In this document: in pieces, positions 50,792 through 62,300 of the stretch
Layout of the letters: every line of letters starts with the position of its first letter
Position numbering within the stretch: position 1 is the first letter of the stretch
Origin: Cheilinus undulatus
Lineage: Eukaryota; Chordata; Actinopteri; Labriformes; Labridae
DNA length: 64,000 bases
Direction of reading: 5' to 3'
Assembly (NCBI RefSeq): GCF_018320785.1
Contig: NC_054882.1
Coordinates: 24,122,719-24,186,718 of the forward strand
Notes under the pieces: generated by a model
What the model was told of the DNA's origin: nothing
Databases searched by the model: none
What the model saw: the letters and a program-made list of their open reading frames with translations, nothing else
Program-made: the position numbers and the translations under genes

Positions 50792-52562
50792 CACTGTATC
50801 TAGAAAGTATTCAGACCCCAGTCACCTTTTTCAATTTTGTTATGTTACAGCCTGATGCTACAGTTGTTTCAACTCATTTTTTCCTCTTACTATTCTGCAC
50901 TCAGTACCCCAAAATAAAAAAGTGAAAACTGACTTTTTGCAAATTTATTAAAAAACAAACAAACAAACAAAAAAGAAACATCACACTGACATAAGTATTC
51001 AGATCCATTGCAGCTAAAATGTTTCTACACATTGATTGGAGTCCACCTACTGTAAATTAAATCTATTGGACGTGATTTGGAAAGGCTCACACCTCTCTAT
51101 AGAAGACCTCAAAGCTGACAAAGCATATCAGAGCAAAGACCAAGCCATGAGGTAAAAGTAACTGCCTGCAAAGCTCAGAGACAGGATTGTTTGGGGAAGG
51201 CTACAAAATATTCTGCTGCTCTGAAGGTTCCCACAGCACGAGCCTCCATAATTCTCAAATGGTAGAGGTGTAGCACAATTATGACTCTTCCAAGAGCTGG
51301 TCACCAAGCCAAACCGAGCAATCAGAGCATTAGTGAGAGAGGTGACCAACAACCTGATGGTCACTTAGACTGAGCTCCAGAGATCCTGTGTGGAGATGGG
51401 GCAAAGTCCCAGAAGGACAACCATCAGTGCAGCCCTCAACTGATCTGGGCTTTGTTGCAGAGTGACTTGATGGAAGCAAAACATATGACCGCCCATTTTG
51501 CGCTCTCATACTGTTGTAAACAAGATTCTCTGGTCTGGTGAAATCAAGATTGAACTGTTTGGCCTGAATTCTAAACGTTATGTCTGGAGGAAACCAGGCA
51601 CCGCTCATCACCTGCCTAATACCATCCCAACAGTGAAGCATGGTAGTGGCAGCATCATGCTGTGAAGGTGTTTTTCAGCAGTAGGGACTGGAAGACCGGT
51701 CAGGGTTGAGGGAAAGCAGAATGGAGCAAAACTCAGAGATATCCTCAATAAAAACTAGTCCCACAAGACCTCAGACTGGGTTCCCCTTCCAGCATGACAA
51801 TGACCCTATAGCACACAGCCAAAACAGCACAGGAGTAGCTTAGGGACAACTCTGTGAATGTCCTCGAGTGGCCCGGCCCGAGACCTGACTTGAACCTTAT
51901 TGAACATATCTGGAGAGACCCGAAAATGTCCACCAATGGTCCCCATCCAACCTGACTGAGTATGAGAGATTTACAAAGAAAATGGCAGAAAATCCCCCAG
52001 TCCAGGTATACAAAGATTATTGTGTCTTATTCAAACAGACTTGATGATGTATTTGCTGCCAAAGGTGCTTCAACTTAACACTGGGTAAAGGGTCTGAATA
52101 CTTATCTCCCCAAGTCCCAGCATCCTCATAAGAGGACATGACATTTTGAGTTCCATGCACCAATTTGTTAGACTTGCCCATACTGTATTACACATTGTGG
52201 CTTTAACGTGTTACACAGTAAAATAGACCCACTGCCCTCATGTGAGAACATTTTTTAATACTACTTGTTGTTGAGATACTATGTCTAGTTATTGTACTTA
52301 TCAGGTCCAACCAATCCCAAAAAGTATAGGAGATCTCAAAAATGCATGACAAATGAAAGCTCAGGTCTCAGGAGGATAGGCCAATGTAAAATTTCATTTT
52401 TTTCCTTTTTAACACATTTAAATAAAGTACAAGATCCAGTTTTAAATTTGTCTTTATGGGGTACTGAGAGTTGATTAATAATTGCAAAAAATAAATTTAA
52501 GCAACTGCAGGCTGCAACATAGAAAAAGGTGAAGAGAGTCTGAATAGTTTTTGAATGCACTG
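50792..52562 (+). mobile_element. Tc1-like transposon, fourth family, full length but dead
   Basis: The element is flanked by TA (50790-50791 and 52563-52564). Its ends read CACTGTATCTAGAAAGTATTCAGACC and GTCTGAATAGTTTTTGAATGCACTG. Plus-strand transposase remains run from about 51120 to 51960, with an [13 protein letters not shown]-like string near 51630 and GPARDLT/NLIEHIWRD-like strings near 51880. Many stops and frameshifts make it inactive. Confidence 0.85.
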
Positions 52563-52585
52563 TATCAATTTCTTATTATTAAAGC

Positions 52586-52619
52586 AAAAAAAAAAAAAAA
52601 GGAAGAAAAAAAAAAAGAA
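52586..52619. repeat. Poly(A)-rich run
   Basis: Two adjoining A runs separated by GG/G sit 25 bases beyond the Tc1 end at 52562. This could be a retroposon tail or simple-repeat growth. Confidence 0.7.
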
Positions 52620-52899
52620 AGAGATTGTGGCTGTATGATAATTTTTGAGCTATAAACTTTTTTTTTTTTTAATTTAGGTGAAAACACATTCACTCATTTA
52701 TACATTTGTTTCAACTGAGTATGACAAGGATCAGATTTTATGCTACTGTGCCAATCTAATATTTGATATAGCTGATGCTATTATTAATTTCCTTTTCAGG
52801 ACGCTTCCGTGACGGTGCTCCTAACAATATGACAACCATCTGTTGCATGTTAAGCATGTGTTATCTGCAGCACAGATAACACAATATGAGCGGTACCAT

Positions 52900-53333
52900 A
52901 CAAACCAATACACGTAGGTATTCCCCGCTGTTATCAGCTCCGAGACCACTGATAGGGTTGTTGGATTTCTTGAATGACAATTTGTCAAAGCCGGATCAGT
53001 CCATTTGGAAAGGTATGCTGTAGCGAATGTTTGTCAAAATTTCTCCTCGCCTGGGAAGAATAACAAATCTCCAATTAATAACTGCTTCACAAAATCTCTC
53101 TTGGTTTTTTAATTCCGCAGAAAGCCCACTGAAACGACCGCAGCACCGCTGAAAAAGCCACGGCGCATAAATCCATCGCGCATAGTGGTACAATCAAGCC
53201 GCCTAGGCTGCACGAGCTGCAAGGGGGGTATGTTCACTTTTTCTCGACTGAGGGAAACACACAACATCGGGGAGGAAAAAACACTAAAAAAAATTGGCTG
53301 TCTTGTTTTTATGTTTCCCCAAGTGTCAACGAG
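52900..53333 (+). promoter_or_regulatory. unc79: UNC79 5' leader and presumed promoter region
   Basis: The 430 bases before the UNC79 start have raised CpG content between 53040 and 53220 and lack recognisable transposons, unlike the sequence before 52620. A plus-strand ATG near 53230 opens an upstream ORF that overlaps the UNC79 start in another frame, if this sequence is kept in the mRNA. The transcription start is not evident from sequence alone. Confidence 0.35.
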
Positions 53334-53355
53334 ATGTCTACGAAGGCAGAGCAGT
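53334..53355 (+). other. unc79: UNC79 22-base first coding exon
   Basis: Only seven codons plus one base (MSTKAEQ and the first base of Phe) precede the donor CAGT|GTAAGT. The next exon begins TT-GCC after TTTGTCCAG, completing Phe. The start context has a G at -3. A possible acceptor, TTTTTATGTTTCCCCAAG, ends at about 53324, 10 bases before the ATG, so the exon may itself follow a short 5' UTR intron. Confidence 0.88.
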
Positions 53356-56300
53356 GTAAGTACAGCTGTGTCTGTGTGTTTTTCATGTCTTGTCATGAGG
53401 GGCTCGTGGAAACTGGGAAATGTGATTTTTGTTTTAAGCAAGAAAGCGAATGAGGGGAGCTGTCCTTGGTGATGAAACCGCGGTTGCCATGGCAGGTTGC
53501 AACACGTCCTCTCACTGCAGCGGATGGCTGGAGGGCTCTGTGCTCTCGGGAAGCCTCTGTGTATCACTCGGCATGTAAAAAAGGGGGAGACAAATTGATG
53601 GCTAAAACGCATAGTCGCCATGGTTTCATTTTGACCATCTTTTTGATTGACGTGGCTGGAAGAGGTGCGTGCGAAAGGCGAGGTGTGCTGGTCTCAAGGT
53701 CGATCTGACAGATTCTTCACTGAACAATATGGTGGCTTTAGATTGATCATTTATGTAGATTGATCACACAGGATTGGATACTGGTTTGCCTATGTCCTTT
53801 TCATTCCCTCGGTTTGCTTATGAACAGGTGGAATGCAGCCTCTTTGGTCAGTGCTGCTAAATGATCTCTTCCCACTTTATTTGCTTGTTCAAATAGGCTC
53901 ACAATTTAGGGTCAAACTTGTTCTGTAGGGTTTCACTCTAAATTGACTTTAAGGTATAGGCCTATGTTGCTGTATGGAGTTATATTTTACCGATTCCAGT
54001 TATAATTTGGTTACGATATGTGCTAAAATACAATTTAAGATGTTTTGAAATGTCCCAATCAGATAAGCCCCCTAAAATCTGCTAGTTTTATGGTTAATTA
54101 TAATGTGAGAGCAACAAACTTAAACAGGAAGGCGCTAGCAAAAAGTGTAACGTCAGTGAAGCTAGCAAAATGTCAACAGTTTGTTGTTTTAACACGATTT
54201 TATGTACAATTTTGCTGCACTACAAGCAAAAGGGTAATTGATATGGGTTAATATCAAAGTCTAGGTTAAGTATAACGATAAAATGAAATATTGCAACGTA
54301 AAATTTGTTTGTATTGCTTGTTAGAAGAATCAAGCTAACAAACAGATCAATAGCTGCAAGCTTAAGTGGTTACACTTCTAACATATAACCTGGGTAGATG
54401 TATGCGTTTATGTTTTTTGTAGGGATGCACGATATTATCGACATATATGAAAACTGCTGATATTTACTAGCTGTAAAAATATACCTATATCAGCTATAAA
54501 TATTATCTATATAAACGAATAAGTTAGTGGAGTTTAACGCTGGGCCCAGAGGCGGACTATACCAGTAGTCAAAGGTAAGCAATTGCCTGGGGCCCTGGCC
54601 TACTAGGGGCCCCCAAGACATAACTTAACCCTTTCTCCTGTTCCAGCCAATACTCTGGCTGTTTGAAAATATGCAATATGAAATTAACTTGGTCATGTTA
54701 CAGACCAGTGGTTCTCAACCTTTTATCCTTAGAGCCCCCCACTCATATCTAAGACAAGCTAAGCTGATGGACCCACTAGGAAAAAGTAACATCAATTTTA
54801 ATTGTTATCCTTTTCAACACCCCATCAGAATAGCTCTCTGTACACTTAAATTTACTGGAATTTTTTTACTTTAAAAGTTGTAAATGTATATGAATAAAAA
54901 CTTTGAATTTTTTAAGATTATGAGATCAAAAAATCACTTTAGTTTCTTGTATATTTTTAACTTCACACTATTGTAAATTTAAGTTTCTCATGTCAAAATT
55001 TAAGAATTTTTAAATTCAGAACTTTTGAGTTTTTTCCTGAAAATTTTCAGCTTTATAAACTGTAAAATCCTGAGTTTGTTTTCCTAAATATACGACTTTA
55101 TAACCTCAAAAAAATTATTTTCCCTGCAAAAGTTTGAACTTTTTGCACCAAAAATAAACTTATTCTCTTGAGGTCTTTTTTCAATTTTTATTTTTAGAAT
55201 ACTTTAGGGTGGCTTCAACACATTTTTGTACATTATGTTGTACAACAGCCAACATTATTTTGTATGTAAATATATTTTTTATTGAAATAAACATACATAT
55301 TTAGCATACATATAGCTCCAATGTCATTTGGTTATCAGATGTCCATTAAGAGTTTCCAAATAGACAATTTGAAATCCGTCGGGATGTTTTTACACAAAAA
55401 CATTGCTAAACTGTTTTTTTTTTTTTTTAATTTTGATTTTTTTTTGTTTGTGTTGCGTCAAAATTTGACTTGGATATGGCGTGTGGCAATGGCTCCATTA
55501 GGTTTCAAAGCTAAAATACTACAGCCATAACCGAATAACATTTAACAGAGTCAAAACAAAATATTAAATGCATTCAAGGACTGCAAAAATACATTCAAAA
55601 TGAAATGACTATAAGGTCAAAAGACATGCAGAAAATTACGTTATATTTTAGTGTGTACATGTGTTTAACTGTTTATATGTTCTTTTTTTAAATACAGTCC
55701 AAACATCCAGTTATTCTTCACTTATTCCTGTGTTAAGACTGATTCAAGGAAACAGTTACAAGCCCTTTCTTTGATAAATATGAATTTTTAAAGGGGAATG
55801 TGATAAATGTGGAGGGGCCCCCATGCCTCTGTTCACCTTGGGTCGCAAAATAGCTCGGTCTGCCACTGGCTATGTCACTTGAGTTTCTTTTTCTTTCTTC
55901 ATCATCATTACATACTCTTTTAATTGAGGTTTTAGCTCTAAACTACTTTAAATATCGGTATCAGCTAAAATGAATTTGGAAATATCTGCTTATCAGATAT
56001 CAGCAAGAATCTAATATTGTGCATCCCTAGTTTTTTTTTTGATTAAGGCTTAAAATGTTTTAAAAAGTAATTATTCATATAAAAATGAAAAGAGGCATGT
56101 GAATTAGTGCTACTCAGGCTTGGCTACACATGCTCCAATCCTGCAGCTGTTATTTTTATTTTGGGGTTTGTCATTTACAGGTCAGAGAGGAAGCTAAACA
56201 CTACAGCCCAAAGTCATAGAAAAATGGGTCAGCAATCACCCACTCCAACTTATTATATCTCTTCTATCACCAGGAAAAACTAACTAAAACATTCATACCT

Positions 56301-59300
56301 AAACAATGACCTTAGGGACTGGTTAGTCATCAGCAAACTGAGTCAGTAGGCTAAGCTAGTCCTCTCCCATGCTCACCCTTGACCGCATTTTCCAGGGCTT
56401 GTCATGGGAGTTGAACTGGCAACCTTTTGTGCATGTGCTTGTTTCTGTAAGCAATAGTTCAGTGCCTCCTCTAGGGCTTCCTACGACCTCGCCACTGTAC
56501 AAAAAGGTCACCTGGTGCAGGCCAAGAGAGCCATGGGAACGCACACTCTTTGTTTGACTTGATAATTGGAGCTTCTGAGCTACAAGCTGTCCCTGTTTTA
56601 ACCAAGAAACAGCTTTTAGCTGCATGCATGTTCAACCATTTGCCTTTTCTTTGTTCTCCAGATTAATATTTTACTCTAGTGTTGATTTGTTTGTTACTCT
56701 GCTCTTTATTTTGTCCAGTTGCCTCTAAGATACGATACTTGCAAGAGTATCACAACCGTGTGCAACACAATATTTACCCCGTGCCCTCCGGGACAGACAT
56801 TGCAAACACACTGAAATACTTTTCCCAAACCCTGCTCAGGTAAGTACCCCGCTCTGGAGCCAACAGGTGAAGTAAAAGACTGTAGAATGTTTCATATTTA
56901 GCATCCTTCATGATTAGGTACTTAGATGAGTTAGTCATACACACTTTCTTTAGCACAACAAATGGAAGTAGCAGCAATCTGTGTTGAAGGATTAAAAAAG
57001 GCATAGACAGGTGCACATTTTCTGTGGAGGTGTGTTGCTGTGTTAAAGCAACAGTGATAGACGGCTCACTCTTGTTTATCGATTCAGTGGTCCCCTGCTG
57101 TATGAGTGCTCCCAGGGGTGCTGCGTTTTGTCCTTCCCACAGGGGCCCAGCAGAGAGGGCAGCTCCTCCGGCTCTACAGTTGTAAGGGTCAGCCTGCTCC
57201 CGTGGGTGCTGTGAACGCCCGAGGAAGGAACAGCATGTTATTTCCTCCTCTGACACAGGTCAAGTAGGCAGCCATTTTGGACACATCTTATTTCATGATG
57301 GGTCACTTCTTTTTTCCCTCTCGCTGGAGCTCCAAAATGCACTGTATATATAGGAGATTTGGTTTATTCTTCCTGCTAGTAGCTTCAGAGAAATGATTGC
57401 TGGTGTCCTAACTTGTTGGCTAATTTACAAAACGGGTGGGATTACCAGAGGCAGAACTTGTATGTCCCACTTTTATCATTATTATCAGCTTAGGGTGCAA
57501 TCTATTTGAGATTGGCAGTCGGCCTCGATTCCACACTTTATGCTTCGGCTCCATAAGGATTATTCCTCTGCTGAGTGATGTTCACAGAGTATCCAGAATA
57601 CTTTGTGCTTTGCTGGAGGGCTGTCCAGCACCAGCAGCCGCTGTGCTGTTCTAAGTACAGCCTCTGATATGTCTTTGGCACAGATGGAGCGTGACAGGAG
57701 GGGTTGCAACTGTGGGAATGTGTCAAGCTAAGATTTTGTGTGAGGGGCAGAGTCGTTACAGTGTGAAGGAAGAGGATGCATCCTGTTGTATGGCTGGGCA
57801 ATATATCCAGTATGAGATATATCAATAGAGTAGGACAACATTGTCTATGCCAGTAAAATTTATGATGATGATGATTTGGGGGGAAAAAGAAGGTAGGTTT
57901 AATGCTTGGTGAAAAGACTGTTTACACTAAGACCCCCAAAATATATGCTTATTACGACAAGATAATCAATTTGAAAATTAAGTCTGAAGGGGAAATTATA
58001 ATTTTTTCATTTCGTTTTATTTAGAAGCATTTACAGTGCCTATGTAAGCATTCACCCCCTTTTTGGACAAATAAAAAACCTCTTAGATTGTCAAAGGGAA
58101 AACAGTTTTCTTCAAAATAATGTCAATAAAATGAAAATTTCTAAGAAGAATAAGTGTTTGCATAAATATTTAAAGTGACTGACCTAATTCAACAGGGGTC
58201 CAGCCAATTGGTGCCAGTAGTCTCACAGTTAGTGAAATGGGGATCACCTTGTTGTCTTTAAACCATTTCTTTGTAGCTTTCACTGCTTTGGGTCATTGTC
58301 TTACTGGAAAATAAATCTTCTCCCAAGCTGTAGTTCTCTTGCAGACTGAATAAGATCGTCCTCTATGGTTTTCCTGCATTTTTCTGCATTCATTTTACTC
58401 TCTACCTTCATAGGCCTTCCAGGGCCAGCTGCTGAGAAGCATCCCCACAGCATGATGCTATCAGCACCGTGCTTCACAGTAGGGATGGTGTGATTGTGGT
58501 GATGTGCAGTATTTGGTGTCTGCCAAACATATCATCTTGTGTGATGGCCAAAAAGCACATTTTGGTCTCATCAGACCTGCCTTTCAGCAAGCTCTAGTTG
58601 AGATTTAATGAGTTTTCTTCAACAGTGGCTTTCTCTTTGCCACTCTCCCATAAAGCTTTGACTGGTGAGGAACCTGGGCAACAGTTGTTGTATGCAGAGT
58701 CTCTTCCATCTCAGATGCTGTGAGTGGTCATAGGTGTCTTGGTGGCCTCTCTCACTCGTCTTCTTGTGTGGTCATCTAGTTTTTGAGGATGACCTGATCT
58801 AGGCAGATTTACACATGTGCCATATTCCTTTCATTTCTTGATGATGGATTTAACTGAACTCTAGGGGATGTTTGGTGCCTTGGAATTTTTTTGTCTCCAT
58901 CCCCTGACTTTTAATTTTCAGTAACCTTTTTCGGATTTGCTTGGAGTGTTCTTTTGTCTTCATGGTGCAATGGTAGCCAGGAATACTGCAATAACTGGAC
59001 CTTCCAGACACAGGTGTATTTATATGACAATCACTTGAGACACATTCACTGCACTCAGGGATCCCCATTTCATTAATTGTGAGACTACTAGCACCAATTG
59101 GCTGGACCTCTGTTGAATTAGGTCAGTCACTTTAAAGGGGGTGAATATTTATGCAAATCACTCATTTTAACAACATATTGTTATTTAAATGAAATTATTT
59201 TTGAAGAAATCTGCTTTCACTTTGACAATCAAGACAATTTTTTTGTTAAAAAAATGTCAGAAAGCCTAATTATATTGACCATAATTGATTTATTAAATAA

Positions 59301-62300
59301 TAATAATAATAATAAAAAAAAAACAGGGTAAAACACCCAAGGGTCTGAATACTTTTATAGGCACTGTATCAGGGTGGTGTTAGCGCTGCGGCCTTAAAGC
59401 ATGAAGGTTACTTGTTTGAATCCCTGTTGCACAGGGCTTTTATTGTGTAGAGTCTGCATGATCTTCATGTGCACCTGGGGGTTCTCTTGGGGCACTCTTC
59501 TTCCCACAGTCCAGTTTATGTTAATCGGTGACTCAGAATTGTCCATGAGAATGTGAGAGGGACTGTTTGTCTCTGTCAGCCTTGTGATTGACTGGTGAAT
59601 TGGCTCCAGCCCCACCTTGCAACCCCAAATGAGACAAGTGATGTAGCAGATGGATGGGTGGATATCAAAGTTTATGATTTTGGGGTGCCAATTTAGCTCA
59701 GCTGGTAGAGCAGGTGGTCATATACAGAGGCTGCAGTCCTTGAAGTACTGGTCGCAGATTCAAATCCCAGTCCTGATGCTACTTGGGGCATGCCTTCTCT
59801 CACTGTCTCTTCCCACATTTCCTGTCCCTCTTAAGTTAAAAAAGGCAAATGCCCTCCAAATTTTTTTTTTTTATTATTATTATCCAGATATTTATCCTTT
59901 GTCACTATTCCGCTCAGAAATAGTAAGATATGGTTTTTGGTCAATATTGCCCAGCCCTACTCTGTTGCTTGATTTCTGTCATTGCAGGGTGTCTTAGCAC
60001 AGACATGTTGAAGAAGACCTTGTTTCCTCAGCATGGACTCCAAGTTAATGTATACGTGTGCTACTGAAAAATCCTAATTCTTAGGTAGAAGACAGTGAAA
60101 ATGAAAGAGCAATGAAGTAAGAGAAGGTGGGAGTTTTAGGCTTTGGAAAAAGGAGCAGGCTTGTTTTGCATTCTTGGAAAGACAACCTGAAAAGAAGGTG
60201 GTAGCTGATTCATGCTTCAGTGCTGGTTTCAGGTCAGCTGCAGAGCAGAAAATAAAGTAAGGTTAAATTTGTCTTTCCTGATGCATTCATGTCTGAGATT
60301 TGTCATATTTCTCCAAGTCAGTTTCAGTGAGCGATGCTGACAAATTCAGAGTAATGACTGCAGGGAGCAGGCATCCCATCTAGTAATATTAAGACATTAT
60401 TTTAGATATCAGTTCCTACCCAACATACACAGAAATCTTTTAGCTACATTGCACAACTAGTAAATGCGCACATAGTTAATGATTTCACATAGAAGAGAGC
60501 AGGGTTTGACAGTCAATGTATGTCATGTGTCTGTATCAGTGCATTTCTACATGTGTTTTATGTGTCGTACGTGTTTGTAATTTTTTGTGTCGTTTGTGTG
60601 AATGTATAATAAGCACATATTTGTGTGTCTTTGTGTGTATATGTTCAGTGTATGCGTGAGTGTGTCTGTTTTTTGTCTATGTTCATTGTTCAAAATAATG
60701 ATGTTTTCTATATGAGAAATGGGCAGTGAAAAAGTCATACTCTGAGATTTAGTCTGTTAAAGTTAAGTGTTTGAGTTGGTAGATTTTTAACAATGGAAAT
60801 GACACCGACTCAGATCTTACAGAGTATAACTTTGAGGGGATAAGTCATTAAATGTTTAAGCAACAGGCAAAAATCATGCATAATATAATGTTACAATATA
60901 TTCAATGAAATCCCCTTTCTCACTCGCCAAAATGCTGTAACTCTACATTCTGAGTGACCTTTCAAAGTAAAAGTAAAATGACAATACATCAGCATTTATA
61001 ATCTGGGCTCTCATGATAAATCCCAAACATTTGCCTGATAGGACAGCTTAGCTCTTTAGTAAATGTGCAGTATAAAAGAGCAATGCTCTCTGGCCCCCTC
61101 CTCCCCCCTTCCTCCACCCTAGACGCTCCGCACTCAACCCCTGACTAATTTCTCCTTTTGTTTTTTTTCCTCTCTTAAAATTGAATATGTCCACCACCTT
61201 CCCCAGGGGACAGCAAACACAATTGTCCATCTTGCATTAGCTCACAAACATAATGCTACCAGTCATCTTCCCCCTGATACAACCTATTCCTTTGTCATTA
61301 TAGTTTCTCCTCTTACTGTAGATTAGTTGTTACATTTATTTTAGAAACCTGAATCCATATGCCTGTTGGATCTCATTATTTCTCCTTGATGATACTGGTA
61401 CAGTATCATAACGTATGCATACAGACATTATTTCTCTGGTGCAATAAACATGTGCTGTGACCTCAGAGCATTTGATCTTACCTCACACACATGTTTATTA
61501 CTGGCTGAAGCATGTTTCAAAAGTGTCACCTCTGTATTTTCCCTAAACCAATTTGGTGTCACTCCCATCCTTGACAGCCCCACTAAAGACAAGGAAATTT
61601 CTTTTTTTTACTTCTTTTTTTTTTCAAATTCCACGGCTCATTGGCCCTTTTTTGCATGGTAGCCTCTGACCTTGCTGATTGGAAGATGGCAGCCATCGAG
61701 GGACAGTCTTTTGCGCTGTTGCCTTTTTGGAGAAGTATGGGGTTGCCACTGAAAACATGCCATTTTTTATATTTTTGCTCCTTGTCACCAGATACGCATG
61801 AGATGCAGTGATCATTGCAGTTTGTGCTCATGTTTTTTTTGTTTTCCAAGTGCAAAGACAGACCAAATGAGATAAATTGAACCAAAGTCACTCAACAGAC
61901 AAAGCAGGGAAAAATTGCCCATGCCTTCAGTGATACAGTCAAATAGTGAGACACTGCATCCTATGTGGGGTTTATCTGGGTTTGTTTTTTTCTATTTACG
62001 CTGTCTCTGTAGTGCCATTTCAATGTAATGTGCTGTTTTTTTGTGTCTTTGTTGTCTCTTTTTTTCCCTTGTTCCCTTCCCCTACCCTTCCCTCCCCTTC
62101 CCCTCCCGCCCCCGGAGCAGCATTCTGTCCCGCACAGGCAGGAAGGAGAACCAGGAAGCTTCCAATTTGGCCGTGCCCATGACCATGTGTCTTTTTCCTG
62201 TGCCATTCCCACTCACCCCATCTCTAAGACCACAAGTCAGTTCCATCAACCCTACAGTTACTCGCTCCCTCCTTTACAGCGTTCTGCGCGATGCCCCGTC

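Larger units (their letters stand above)
53356..56718 (+). other. unc79: UNC79 intron 1
   Basis: The first 350 bases of this 3.4-kb intron are CpG-containing and carry a near-palindromic RFX-like X-box at 53483-53496 and a weaker one at 53614-53627. A nested pair of hAT-like elements fills 54420-56029. The rest, 53.7-54.4 and 56.05-56.7 kb, shows nothing recognisable. Confidence 0.85.
56840..62120 (+). other. unc79: UNC79 intron 2
   Basis: This 5.3-kb intron has donor CTCAG|GTAAGT and a pyrimidine-rich acceptor region ending CCGGAGCAG. It contains a Tc1-like element (58034-59366) and two adjacent tRNA-derived SINE-like units (59367-59660, 59682-59883). A GT-rich tract lies at 60540-60670. 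The sequences at 56.84-58.03 and 59.9-62.0 kb show no further gene. Confidence 0.85.

Noticed and set aside
53109-53621. Minus-strand ORF of 170 codons over the UNC79 start
   Set aside because: It covers the UNC79 first exon and flanks in antisense, has no recognisable domain, and its composition follows the CpG-rich leader. A divergent transcript is possible but not supported by the sequence.
59690-59770. Functional tRNA gene
   Set aside because: The A box is good, but the B box is decayed, the cloverleaf arms do not pair, and a SINE body and tail follow.
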